The translations under genes and the position numbers were made by a program. 64,000 nucleotides of DNA from Parabacteroides sp. (lineage in GTDB: Bacteria > Bacteroidota > Bacteroidia > Bacteroidales > Tannerellaceae): positions 17,079-81,078 of the forward strand of contig JAQWBH010000002.1 of NCBI GenBank assembly GCA_028707405.1. The letters are read 5' to 3'. The first letter of the stretch is position 1, and the number at the start of each line of letters is the position of its first letter. The notes beneath the pieces were generated by a model, which saw only the letters and a list, made by a program, of their open reading frames with translations, was not told the DNA's origin and searched no databases. This document shows, piece by piece, positions 8,746-17,184 of the stretch.

Positions 8746-8764
8746 ATACATGCAAAGCATGTAT
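8746..8764. repeat. Inverted repeat ATACATGC-AAA-GCATGTAT
   Basis: Perfect 8-bp arms with a 3-base loop, 107 bases upstream of the GH92 -7 box. No T-run follows, so it is not an obvious terminator. Confidence 0.4.
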
Positions 8765-8870
8765 GTTCTCGTTAATAATAGAATTAAAAACAGTTCCTTA
8801 AAAGTTTATTAGGATAAAAAAGTTGCTGAAGGAAAAAACAAAAATAGAAAAGAATATCGAATTCTTTGTC

Positions 8871-8878
8871 TACTTTTG
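8871..8878 (+). promoter_or_regulatory. -7 promoter box for the first GH92 gene
   Basis: TACTTTTG exactly fits the TAnnTTTG consensus, 37 bases before the ATG. The -33 element is not clear. Confidence 0.55.
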
Positions 8879-8914
8879 TCAAATCAAACAATATTAAGAA
8901 TCACCTAAATTAAA

Positions 8915-11197
8915 ATGAACATGATACATACAAAGCATTTTGTTGCAGCAGGAGTTGCTTTAAGTTTGACATTCATGGTTTTTTCTTGTACCACGGCCGA
9001 AAAAGCCGCTACCGACAAAACCAATTATGTAGCCTACGTCGATCCATATATCGGTTCAGGCGGTCACGGGCATGTATTCGTAGGAGCCAGCGTTCCCAAC
9101 GGAGCCGTACAGGTAGGACCGGAGAATATATTCAAAGGATGGGACTGGTGCTCAGGTTATCATTATTCAGACAGTATTATCATCGGCTTCAGTCATACGC
9201 ACCTGAGCGGTACCGGTTGTTCGGATCTGGGTGATGTGCTTATTATGCCTTACAGTGGAGCTATCCGTACAGCTCGCGGCGAACAAAATAACATCAAAAA
9301 TTGTGCTTCTTCCTATTTTTCTCATAAAAACGAATCTGTATCTCCAGGCTATTATTCTGTATTGATGGACAATGGAGTAAAAGTAGAACTGACAGCAAGC
9401 GAACGTGTCGGCATGCATCGCTATCATTTTCCTGAAAATCAGACAGCTCATCTCCTCATTAATCTCAAAGAAGGAATCGATGACAGTACCTACGAGACCT
9501 ACATGAAAAAAGTAGACGACTACACCATTGAAGGTTATCGTTTCTCACGTGGTTGGAGTCCTCAACATAAAGTATTCTTCATATTAAAAAGTGAACAACC
9601 TATAGGGCAAGTACATATGTACAACGACGATGCTCCGGCCGGAAATGATCAACTGACAGGCAAAGCTATTAAAGCAGTTTTGACATTTAAAGATACTATG
9701 ACACTGGATGCAAAAATCAAAGTAGCTATTTCATCTGTCAGCTGCGCAAATGCATTAATGAACCTGAGTCAGGAAATGCCGGGCTGGGATTTTGAAAAAG
9801 TACACAATAAGGCTATCGCCAAATGGAACAAACAACTGTCATGCGTAAAAATCGAAACAAAAGATGAAACGGCTAAAAAAATATTCTACACAGCCATGTA
9901 CCATGCATTCATCGCTCCTGTATTATATTGTGACGTAAACGGACAGTTTCGTGCACAAAACGACAAAATATATTCAGACAACAAATGGACCAACTATTCA
10001 ACCTTCTCTCTGTGGGATACCTATAGAACGTTGAATCCTCTCTATACAATAATTGCTACAGATAAAGTAGATAATATGATTAACACGTTTCTCAGTATCT
10101 GCGACCAGCAGGGGAAACTTCCGATCTGGTATTTATCCGGAACAGAAACTGATTGCATGCCGGGCTACAGTTCCGTACCTATCATTGCCGATGCTTATCT
10201 GAAAGGATTCAAAGGTTTTGATGCGGAAAAAGCGCTCAACGACATGATCAAGACGGCAACCAATGATAATCAGAAAGGAATCACTTTCGTCAAAGAAAAA
10301 GGGTACATTCCTTGTGATAAAATCCACGAAGCGACTTCCATTGCCATGGAATATGCTGTCGATGACTGGGGTCTTGCCATGATGGCGAAAAAGATGGGAA
10401 AGAATGATATATATCAGCAGTATTTAAAACGTGGTAAATACTATTCACAGTATTTTGACAAAAGCATCAATTTTATTCGTCCGAAGATGGATAACGGAAG
10501 CTGGCGTACTCCTTATAATCCGATTCAATCTATTCATGGTGTAGGCGACTTTACCGAAGGAACAGGCTGGCAATACACATTTTTTGTTCCACAGCATCCG
10601 GAAGGATTAATCGCGCTGTTCGGTGGCGATCAGATATTTGCAACAAAGCTCGATTCTCTCTTCACTGTTCATGGCGACATGGGTGCGCAAGCATCAAGCG
10701 ACATCAGCGGTTTGATCGGACAATATGCACATGGCAATGAACCTAGCCACCATATTGCCTACCTTTATCCGTATGCCGGCCAGCAATGGAAGACGGCAGA
10801 AAAAGTTCGTTATATCCAGAACACATTTTACACTGACAAGAACGATGGCATCATCGGTAATGAAGACTGCGGGCAGATGTCGGCATGGCACATCATGTCG
10901 GCTTTCGGATTTTATCAGGTGAATCCGTCAAACGGCATATTTGTGTTTGGCAGTCCGCAGTTCAATAAAGCCACCATCCAATTGCCCAAAGGAAAGAGTT
11001 TTGAGATTGTGGCAGAAAACAACAGCAAACAAAATATCTATATCCAGTCTGTCAAACTCAATGGCAAACCATATACTAAATCCTATATCACATACAACGA
11101 TATAATGAGTGGTGGTAATCTCACCTTTGTAATGGGTAGTACACCGAATAAACAGTTTGGTGCTGCTCCGCAAGATCGCCCCAAGAGTATTGAATAA
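8915..11197 (+). CDS. GH92 alpha-mannosidase-type lipoprotein
   Basis: 760-residue exo-acting glycosidase of family GH92, whose known members are calcium-dependent inverting alpha-mannosidases acting on N-glycans or yeast mannan. A type II signal peptide ends at Cys25 (FMVFSC), so it is a lipid-anchored envelope protein. Family signatures are HLSGTGCSDLGD from His96, GNEPSHH at about 607-613 and GNEDCGQMSAW from Gly648. In the last motif Glu650 replaces the Asp found in the second GH92 of this window (GNDD). A strong terminator follows. ATG at 8921 is an alternative start. Its promoter lies downstream of a long palindrome-rich region, so tight regulation is likely. Confidence 0.92.
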   Translation: MNMIHTKHFVAAGVALSLTFMVFSCTTAEKAATDKTNYVAYVDPYIGSGGHGHVFVGASVPNGAVQVGPENIFKGWDWCSGYHYSDSIIIGFSHTHLSGTGCSDLGDVLIMPYSGAIRTARGEQNNIKNCASSYFSHKNESVSPGYYSVLMDNGVKVELTASERVGMHRYHFPENQTAHLLINLKEGIDDSTYETYMKKVDDYTIEGYRFSRGWSPQHKVFFILKSEQPIGQVHMYNDDAPAGNDQLTGKAIKAVLTFKDTMTLDAKIKVAISSVSCANALMNLSQEMPGWDFEKVHNKAIAKWNKQLSCVKIETKDETAKKIFYTAMYHAFIAPVLYCDVNGQFRAQNDKIYSDNKWTNYSTFSLWDTYRTLNPLYTIIATDKVDNMINTFLSICDQQGKLPIWYLSGTETDCMPGYSSVPIIADAYLKGFKGFDAEKALNDMIKTATNDNQKGITFVKEKGYIPCDKIHEATSIAMEYAVDDWGLAMMAKKMGKNDIYQQYLKRGKYYSQYFDKSINFIRPKMDNGSWRTPYNPIQSIHGVGDFTEGTGWQYTFFVPQHPEGLIALFGGDQIFATKLDSLFTVHGDMGAQASSDISGLIGQYAHGNEPSHHIAYLYPYAGQQWKTAEKVRYIQNTFYTDKNDGIIGNEDCGQMSAWHIMSAFGFYQVNPSNGIFVFGSPQFNKATIQLPKGKSFEIVAENNSKQNIYIQSVKLNGKPYTKSYITYNDIMSGGNLTFVMGSTPNKQFGAAPQDRPKSIE

Positions 11198-11212
11198 GGA
11201 CATTACATGTAA

Positions 11213-11263
11213 CGGATTATTTTGCAGTTTGAACAAAAGACAAAATAATCCGCTACTTTTTTT
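11213..11263 (+). terminator. Rho-independent terminator after the first GH92 gene
   Basis: A 12-bp perfect stem (11213-11224 with 11241-11252, CGGATTATTTTG arm), 16-base loop, then CTAC and seven T. Confidence 0.8.
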
Positions 11264-11282
11264 ATATTCAAAGATTATCATG

Positions 11283-11290
11283 TACCTTTG
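11283..11290 (+). promoter_or_regulatory. -7 promoter box for the DUF4163/DUF3298 lipoprotein
   Basis: TACCTTTG fits TAnnTTTG, 31 bases before the start at 11322 and directly after the GH92 terminator. Confidence 0.55.
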
Positions 11291-11321
11291 CCACCTAAAG
11301 TAAAAATTAACTTGTATTTAG

Positions 11322-12188
11322 ATGAGAACGCATATATGCAAAAATCTCACATTCCTGCTTCTTTTAAGCATTGTGGGCGCATTCGTAACAGGATGCCGCA
11401 AGGGACAGAAGCAAGTTGCAAGAAATGATATTCAGTTTGATTCGATAAAAATCGATAAAACTTATCACTTATTGGACAATCCTAAAAACCCAAATTGCAA
11501 TTTACAGATAAATTTTATCTTTCCTGCGAACTACAAAGATAAAGAGGTGTTGAAGAAAATCCAAGAACAGTTTGTTTATACTTATTTCGGCGACAAATAT
11601 GATACACTTTCCCCCCGAGATGCACTGAACAAATATACGGATGCCTACATGGAATCTTATAAGAAATTAGAAAGTGACTTCAAAAATGAAACAGAAAAAA
11701 ATAATAATACATCTGTCAAAACATGGTTTTCTTATTATGAAATAACATCAGGAAAAATCATTTTCAATAAAGATAATTTTCTAAGTTTCGTCATCAACTC
11801 CGAAAATTATACAGGCGGCGCCCATGGCTCACATGCCATCAATAATCATGTCATCAGCCTTCTCGGAGGCAAAATGTTAACTGAAGAAGATATTTTTATA
11901 GATAATTATCAGGATGAATTATCCCGTCTGTTAGTCAAACATATTGCCAAACAGAATAAAATAGAAGATCCAAAAGAGTTAGAAAATATCGGATATTTCA
12001 GTGTAGATGAAATTTCACCCAACGGAAACTTTCTGATTGATGATAGAGGAATCACCTATACTTATAATGAATATGAGATTGCAGCCTATGTAATTGGGGT
12101 AACGAATGTTTTTCTTCCTTATGAAGAATTGCAGAGTTTGATCCGGACTGACGGGCCACTCTCTAAATTTATTTCACCAAACTTATAA
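11322..12188 (+). CDS. RsiV-like lipoprotein (DUF4163/DUF3298)
   Basis: 288-residue lipoprotein with lipobox Cys25 (AFVTGC). The mature part carries an N-terminal DUF4163-like region with the hallmark YTGGAHGS and a C-terminal DUF3298-like region with NEYEIAAYVIGVTNVFLPY. The fold is shared with the extracellular part of the RsiV anti-sigma factor, which binds lysozyme, but there is no anti-sigma segment or transmembrane anchor here. It should therefore be read as a periplasmic or surface protein of unknown role. It precedes rsmG by 35 bases, with a small hairpin (CAGACT/AGTCTG, 12195-12214) between them, so transcription may continue into rsmG. Confidence 0.82.
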   Translation: MRTHICKNLTFLLLLSIVGAFVTGCRKGQKQVARNDIQFDSIKIDKTYHLLDNPKNPNCNLQINFIFPANYKDKEVLKKIQEQFVYTYFGDKYDTLSPRDALNKYTDAYMESYKKLESDFKNETEKNNNTSVKTWFSYYEITSGKIIFNKDNFLSFVINSENYTGGAHGSHAINNHVISLLGGKMLTEEDIFIDNYQDELSRLLVKHIAKQNKIEDPKELENIGYFSVDEISPNGNFLIDDRGITYTYNEYEIAAYVIGVTNVFLPYEELQSLIRTDGPLSKFISPNL

Positions 12189-12223
12189 TTATAGCAGACT
12201 CTCTATAAAGTCTGTAAAGAAAA

Positions 12224-12892
12224 ATGGAACCGACAAATACAGAAAACGAGTTGTCAACTGTTGAAAACCAATTGTCAATAGTCAAGACATACTTTCCTAC
12301 TCTGAGCCAAAGGCAGAACGAGCAGATTGAAATGCTTTATACTCAGTATGCCGACTGGAATGCTAAAATTAATGTCATCTCACGAAAGGATATCAGTAAC
12401 CTTTATCTTCATCACGTTCTTCATTCGCTGGGCATTGCCAAAATGATTAATTTCAAACCCGGTTCGACAATTATGGACATTGGTACAGGGGGAGGTTTCC
12501 CCGGCATTCCTTTAGCCATTTTATTTCCTGATTCGCAATTTCACTTGGTGGACAGCATCGGAAAAAAAATAAAAGTGGCGCAATCAGTTGCTGATGCTAT
12601 CGGTCTGAAGAATGTAACCACACGTCAATGTAGGGGTGAAGAAGAAAAGCAACTTTTTGATTTTATTATAAACCGGGCTGTTATGCCGCTAACTGATTTG
12701 ATAAAGATTGTACGGAAAAACGTCAAGAAGGAGCAACAGAATGGTCTCCCAAATGGTTTAATATGCCTGAAAGGCGGAGAACTGGAGCAAGAAATCAAAC
12801 AATTCAAACATCAGGCTTCAGTGATTGAGTTAAGTGATTATTTTAAAGAAGAATTTTTCGAAACTAAAAAAGTGATTTATATTCCATTATGA
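12224..12892 (+). CDS. rsmG: 16S rRNA (guanine-527-N7)-methyltransferase RsmG
   Basis: Cytoplasmic SAM-dependent methyltransferase that methylates G527 of 16S rRNA. The 222-residue protein has the SAM-binding motif IMDIGTGGGFPGIPLA near residues 84-99, preceded by the conserved NVISRKD and followed by FHLVDSIGKK. The first ~15 residues (MEPTNTENELSTVEN) extend beyond the usual start of this family. I kept the ATG at 12224 because no better start is visible. Its stop overlaps the next gene as ATGA, so the two are probably coupled. Confidence 0.93.
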   Translation: MEPTNTENELSTVENQLSIVKTYFPTLSQRQNEQIEMLYTQYADWNAKINVISRKDISNLYLHHVLHSLGIAKMINFKPGSTIMDIGTGGGFPGIPLAILFPDSQFHLVDSIGKKIKVAQSVADAIGLKNVTTRQCRGEEEKQLFDFIINRAVMPLTDLIKIVRKNVKKEQQNGLPNGLICLKGGELEQEIKQFKHQASVIELSDYFKEEFFETKKVIYIPL

Positions 12893-13527
12893 TTACAGTA
12901 AAGTCATTTGAATTCAACTTTTTTCAAGAAAATACTTATCTGCTGTATGATGAAACCGGTGAAGCGGTTCTGATTGACTGTGGTTGTTATCGTAAAGATG
13001 AAGAGAGAGAATTGAGTTCATTCATCACCGAAAACAAACTAACGTTGAAACATCTGCTTTGTACTCATCTACATTTGGATCATATCTTCGGGAACCCGTT
13101 CATCCTCAAGACCTACGGTCTAAGTCCCGAAGCGCATCGATTGGATGTGGAACAGTTGCCTACACCTACAGAGCAAGCCAAATCCTTTGGAATGTCAGGG
13201 CGCATTGACTCTGTGCCCATAGGAAATTATCTGGTAGGCAATCAAATGATTAAATTCGGAAAATCAGAACTACTTGTAATCACCGTTCCAGGACATTCAC
13301 CTGGCGGACTTGCTTTTTATAATAAAAAAAATGGTATTGTTGTTGTCGGCGATACACTCTTCTCCGGAAGCATTGGACGTACAGATATATGGAACGGCAA
13401 TCACGAAATACTGACGGCTGCCATCCGTGACAAACTCCTTGTGCTCCCTGAAGAAACGATTGTTTATCCCGGACATGGTCCTGAAACACGTATCATTGAT
13501 GAAAAATTAAATAATCCCTATTTATAA
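12889..13527 (+). CDS. MBL-fold metallo-hydrolase (glyoxalase II-like)
   Basis: 212-residue cytoplasmic metallo-beta-lactamase-fold hydrolase. The dinuclear metal motif THLHLDH lies near residues 59-66, with further ligands in VPGHSPGG, VVGDTLF and VYPGHGPET. This pattern is typical of the small glyoxalase-II-like hydrolases, which cleave thioesters such as S-lactoyl conjugates, but it lacks the C-terminal glutathione-binding domain of true GloB. The specific substrate is therefore unknown. It overlaps rsmG by 4 bases and precedes gcvP by 11 bases, forming an apparent rsmG-MBL-gcvP unit. Confidence 0.88.
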   Translation: MITVKSFEFNFFQENTYLLYDETGEAVLIDCGCYRKDEERELSSFITENKLTLKHLLCTHLHLDHIFGNPFILKTYGLSPEAHRLDVEQLPTPTEQAKSFGMSGRIDSVPIGNYLVGNQMIKFGKSELLVITVPGHSPGGLAFYNKKNGIVVVGDTLFSGSIGRTDIWNGNHEILTAAIRDKLLVLPEETIVYPGHGPETRIIDEKLNNPYL

Positions 13528-13538
13528 ATATTCAAATT

Positions 13539-16391
13539 ATGAACACAAATAAATTTGTAAATCGCCATGTAGGCATTTCAGCAGAGGATATTCCTTCTAT
13601 GCTTAAAGCAATCGGTGTCAGCAGTGTTGACGAACTGATTGACCAGACCATACCCGGCAACATCCGCCTGAAAAAGCCCCTGAATCTACCTGAACCCATG
13701 ACAGAGCGCGAGTATGCAGAGCACATTTCCGAACTAGCTTCTAAAAATGAAGTTTTTACTTCATATATAGGAATGGGTTGGTACGATACTGTCTGCCCTG
13801 CACCCGTACAACGCAACGTCTTTGAGAATCCCGTTTGGTACACCTCTTATACGCCCTATCAAGCCGAAGTTTCACAAGGTCGTCTGGAAGCATTACTGAA
13901 CTTTCAGACGGTTATCTGCGAATTGACTGGCCTGCCACTGGCTAACTGCTCGCTTCTTGACGAAGCTACAGCTGCCGCCGAAGCAGCAACAATGTTTCAC
14001 AATACACGCAGTCGTACACAGATCAAAGCAGAGGCAAACACGCTGTTTGTTGACGAAAAAGTTTTTGCTTCAACATTAGCGGTGATTCATACCCGCATGA
14101 TTCCGCAAGGTATCAAAATTGTTGTTGGCGACTATAAGACATTCCAATTCACACCAGATATTTTTGGAGCTATCGTACAGTTTCCAAACAGCGACGGTCT
14201 GATCGAAGATTATAAAGAATTTATTGCTCACGCCAATGCCAACGAAACTCGCGTTGCTGTTGCAGCCGACCTGATGAGTCTGGTACTACTTACTCCTCCG
14301 GGGGAATGGGGTGCCGATGTTGTATTCGGAAGCAGTCAGCGTTTTGGTATTCCAATGTTCTATGGTGGACCGTCAGCAGCGTTCTTCGCAACGAAAGACG
14401 ATTATAAACGCACCATCCCAGGACGTATCATTGGTATTTCCAAAGATGCCTATGGACATCCGGCTTTCCGCTTAGCTCTACAAACGCGCGAGCAGCATAT
14501 CAAACGCGAAAAAGCGACTTCCAATATCTGTACAGCACAAGCATTACTCGCTACAATGGCTGGATTCTATGCGGTCTATCATGGGGCTGAAGGGCTGAAA
14601 GATATTGCCGGACGTATCCACTCTTATACCGGATTCCTTGCTCAAGAGCTGGAGAAACTGGGATACAAGCAACTCAATAAAGACTTCTTCGATACGCTAA
14701 ATATTGAACTTCCCGCAAACATATCTGTTGATACTTTGCGCGAAATCGCTCTCGAATGCAAAGTAAACCTTCATTATTTCGAAGACAATCATATTGGCAT
14801 CAGTCTGGACGAAACAACACAGACCACCGACATCGGTGTGCTGCTGTATATATTTGCCAGTGCTGCTGGGATAGAATACACACTAAAAGAAACGGTTCCT
14901 AATAGAACTTACTTCGATACGAAATATACCCGCATATCTGAGTTCCTTCAAGAAGATGTATTCAAAAAGTATCATACCGAAACAGAATTGATGCGCTATA
15001 TCACCCGTCTGGGTCGCAAGGATGTTTCTCTGGCTCAATCGATGATCTCGCTCGGTTCATGCACAATGAAACTTAACCCTGCATCGACCATGCTTCCAAT
15101 GAGTCGTCCTGAATTTATGAATATCCATCCATACGCTCCGGAAGATCAAGTCGAAGGATATAAAGAATTGATTGAAAACCTCTGCAGTTATCTGGCTGAG
15201 ATCACAGGTTTCAAGGGTGTCACCCTGCAACCGAACTCCGGCGCAGCTGGCGAATACACAGGTCTGCGTATTATCCGTGCATATCTGGAGAGCACAGGTC
15301 AGGGACACCGTAATATAGTTCTCTTGCCTTCATCTGCTCACGGAACCAATCCGGCAAGTGCCGTTCAATGCGGGTTCACCACCGTAACAGTTAAATGCGA
15401 TGATAATGGAAATATCGATTTGAATGACTTCCGCACCAAAGCAGAAGAAAATAAAGACAATCTGGCTGCAACAATGATCACTTACCCATCGACTCACGGT
15501 ATCTTCGAAGCAGATATTAAAGAAATGGGAGAGATTGTTCACGCCTGTGGCGGTCAATTCTATATGGATGGAGCAAATATGAATGCACAAGTCGGATTAA
15601 CCAATCCTGGCACTATCGGTGCTGATGTTTGTCATCTGAATCTCCACAAGACATTCTCTTCTCCTCACGGAGGTGGCGGTCCCGGCGTTGGTCCGATCTG
15701 TGTTGCCGAACATTTGGTTCCATTCTTGCCTTCACATCCCGTACTTTGGAACAGCGATCTAAACACTGTAGCTGCTGCACCTTATGGTAGCGCAGGAATA
15801 TTACCTATTGCATATGGATACATTCGGATGTTAGGGACTGATGGTCTGACCGAAGTTACAAAGACTGCTATTCTTAATGCCAACTATCTGGCAGCGCGCC
15901 TGAAAGATACATACGGAATCGTCTATACAGGTACAACCGGCCATGTAGGCCACGAACTGATCCTCGAATGCCGCAATATAAAAGAAAAATCAAATGTTGA
16001 TGAGGGCGACATCTCAAAGCGTCTGATGGACTTTGGTTACCATGCACCAACGCTCTCTTTTCCTGTTCACGGCACATTAATGGTTGAGCCAACCGAAAGT
16101 GAGAGTAAGGCTGAACTGGATCGCTTCGTTGAAGTGATGGAATGTATCTATAAAGAGATCAAAGAAGTTGAAGAAGGCAAAGCTTCGAAAGAAGACAATG
16201 TCTTGAAAAATGCTCCACACCCCGAATATGAGATGACGGCCGACGAATGGAAACACGAATATTCGCGTAGTAAGGCTGCTTTTCCGTTGGAATGGCTCCA
16301 CGACAGCAAGTTCTGGATCAATGTTGCCCGCGTAGACAACGCTTATGGAGACAGAAACCTTATCCCGACGTTGTGCGCTTGCGATATATAA
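13539..16391 (+). CDS. gcvP: Glycine decarboxylase P-protein (single-chain)
   Basis: PLP-dependent P-protein of the glycine cleavage system, which decarboxylates glycine and passes the aminomethyl group to lipoyl-GcvH. At 950 residues it is the fused form with both N- and C-terminal halves. The PLP lysine is Lys704 in HLNLHKTFSSPHGGGGPG. The C-terminal half also shows GSCTMKLNP and the SAHGTNPASA motif. The other glycine-cleavage genes (gcvT, gcvH, lpd) are not adjacent. No glycine riboswitch is visible, since only 11 bases separate it from the gene before. A very strong terminator follows. Confidence 0.97.
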   Translation: MNTNKFVNRHVGISAEDIPSMLKAIGVSSVDELIDQTIPGNIRLKKPLNLPEPMTEREYAEHISELASKNEVFTSYIGMGWYDTVCPAPVQRNVFENPVWYTSYTPYQAEVSQGRLEALLNFQTVICELTGLPLANCSLLDEATAAAEAATMFHNTRSRTQIKAEANTLFVDEKVFASTLAVIHTRMIPQGIKIVVGDYKTFQFTPDIFGAIVQFPNSDGLIEDYKEFIAHANANETRVAVAADLMSLVLLTPPGEWGADVVFGSSQRFGIPMFYGGPSAAFFATKDDYKRTIPGRIIGISKDAYGHPAFRLALQTREQHIKREKATSNICTAQALLATMAGFYAVYHGAEGLKDIAGRIHSYTGFLAQELEKLGYKQLNKDFFDTLNIELPANISVDTLREIALECKVNLHYFEDNHIGISLDETTQTTDIGVLLYIFASAAGIEYTLKETVPNRTYFDTKYTRISEFLQEDVFKKYHTETELMRYITRLGRKDVSLAQSMISLGSCTMKLNPASTMLPMSRPEFMNIHPYAPEDQVEGYKELIENLCSYLAEITGFKGVTLQPNSGAAGEYTGLRIIRAYLESTGQGHRNIVLLPSSAHGTNPASAVQCGFTTVTVKCDDNGNIDLNDFRTKAEENKDNLAATMITYPSTHGIFEADIKEMGEIVHACGGQFYMDGANMNAQVGLTNPGTIGADVCHLNLHKTFSSPHGGGGPGVGPICVAEHLVPFLPSHPVLWNSDLNTVAAAPYGSAGILPIAYGYIRMLGTDGLTEVTKTAILNANYLAARLKDTYGIVYTGTTGHVGHELILECRNIKEKSNVDEGDISKRLMDFGYHAPTLSFPVHGTLMVEPTESESKAELDRFVEVMECIYKEIKEVEEGKASKEDNVLKNAPHPEYEMTADEWKHEYSRSKAAFPLEWLHDSKFWINVARVDNAYGDRNLIPTLCACDI

Positions 16392-16419
16392 GAAAATACA
16401 CTGATAACTCAGATTTGAT

Positions 16420-16460
16420 AATAACCACGAACTCTTTTATGGAGTTCGTGGTTATTTTTT
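16420..16460 (+). terminator. Strong rho-independent terminator after gcvP
   Basis: A 15-bp perfect stem (16420-16434 with 16442-16456), 7-base loop and a run of T to 16460. Confidence 0.9.
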
Positions 16461-16464
16461 GTTA

Positions 16465-16472
16465 TATCTTTG
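16465..16472 (+). promoter_or_regulatory. -7 promoter box for the lipocalin-like lipoprotein
   Basis: TATCTTTG fits TAnnTTTG, 77 bases before the ATG and immediately after the gcvP terminator. Confidence 0.5.
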
Positions 16473-16549
16473 TATATAAACAAAAACAACAATATATTTG
16501 TAGTATAATAAAAACTAGATAAATATAGAAACACTATAAAAAATCAATC

Positions 16550-16981
16550 ATGAAAATTACAAATAATCTCATTCCACTACTGCTAGTATGCTTCTGTATC
16601 ATAGGTGCGGCTTGTCACGACAATAAAAAAACAGCCAATGCAAAAAAGACAATGTTGATTGAAAAAGCTCTTCCTGAAATCAAAAAGCAGATCAATGGAA
16701 AATGGAAACTTGTCAGTGGCAAGAACGCTTCCGAAAATTGTGAATATGAAAACACTTTTATCACCTTCGATGGAGATAACTATATATGGACTGAAAACGG
16801 TAAAGACGAACCAGGCTCACTCAACTGGCGTAATGCAGACACCGGTATCGGCTATAAGGCTTATCTGATGGATGCATTCTATAAGACTCATCCTGCGTTT
16901 CCACTTATGATCAACGGTGATACACTTTTGCTGCAGGACTGCTCAAAGACCGGCTACCTCTACACACTGGTCAGAAAGTAA
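16550..16981 (+). CDS. Small lipocalin-like lipoprotein
   Basis: 143-residue lipoprotein with lipobox ending at Cys22 (IIGAAC). The mature part (about residues 45-143) begins INGKWKLVSGK and continues with short alternating beta-strands (FITFDGDNYIWTENGK), the pattern of lipocalin-like Bacteroidota lipoproteins with a GKW start. Ligand and role are unknown. It has its own promoter after the gcvP terminator. The next gene also has its own promoter, so this is probably monocistronic. Confidence 0.72.
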   Translation: MKITNNLIPLLLVCFCIIGAACHDNKKTANAKKTMLIEKALPEIKKQINGKWKLVSGKNASENCEYENTFITFDGDNYIWTENGKDEPGSLNWRNADTGIGYKAYLMDAFYKTHPAFPLMINGDTLLLQDCSKTGYLYTLVRK

Positions 16982-17105
16982 TCAAAGTTTCAAGAAAGCT
17001 CTTTTTCATAGAATAAACGAGCCTTTCATGATCTTATCAGGAAAGTAATGCCCGAGAAAAAGCTAATTTATAAGGAATAAAGCGCCGTTTATCATATATC
17101 TTTTG

Positions 17106-17113
17106 TACTTTTG
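17106..17113 (+). promoter_or_regulatory. -7 promoter box for the lipoprotein/PagL-like pair
   Basis: TACTTTTG exactly fits TAnnTTTG, 72 bases before the start at 17185, leaving an untranslated leader of about 65 bases. Confidence 0.55.
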
Positions 17114-17133
17114 CAAAAATAAGTAAGTAAACA

Positions 17134-17154
17134 TAATGCAAAGGAGCTGCATTA
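17134..17154 (+). promoter_or_regulatory. Leader hairpin with purine loop AAGGAGC
   Basis: TAATGCA / TGCATTA, 7-bp perfect stem, exposing AAGGAGC in the loop. It lies in the predicted leader, 30 bases before the ATG. The loop resembles a Shine-Dalgarno core, which could affect translation; this is inference. Confidence 0.35.
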
Positions 17155-17184
17155 CTTTCATTTTAATCATATAGTGAATCAGGC

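Larger units (their letters stand above)
8064..8914. other. 851-base gene-free divergent region with several inverted repeats
   Basis: Between the apbE-type start and the GH92 start no reading frame has family character or codon use like its neighbours. The region holds an apbE -7 box at 8131-8124, inverted repeats at 8195-8210 and 8746-8764, the palindrome array at 8490-8581 and a GH92 -7 box at 8871-8878. It is unusually long for this otherwise compact segment. It could be a large regulatory region, an undetected RNA gene or a decayed locus. Confidence 0.6.

Noticed and set aside
1..11197. A polysaccharide utilisation locus with SusC/SusD
   Set aside because: GH127 and GH92 genes are present, but no SusC/SusD pair or hybrid two-component sensor lies in the window.
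11322..12188. Calling the DUF4163/DUF3298 lipoprotein an anti-sigma factor (RsiV)
   Set aside because: It has the extracellular fold only, with no anti-sigma segment, transmembrane helix or adjacent sigma gene.
12195..12214. Hairpin before rsmG as a terminator
   Set aside because: The stem is only 6 bp and no T-run follows.
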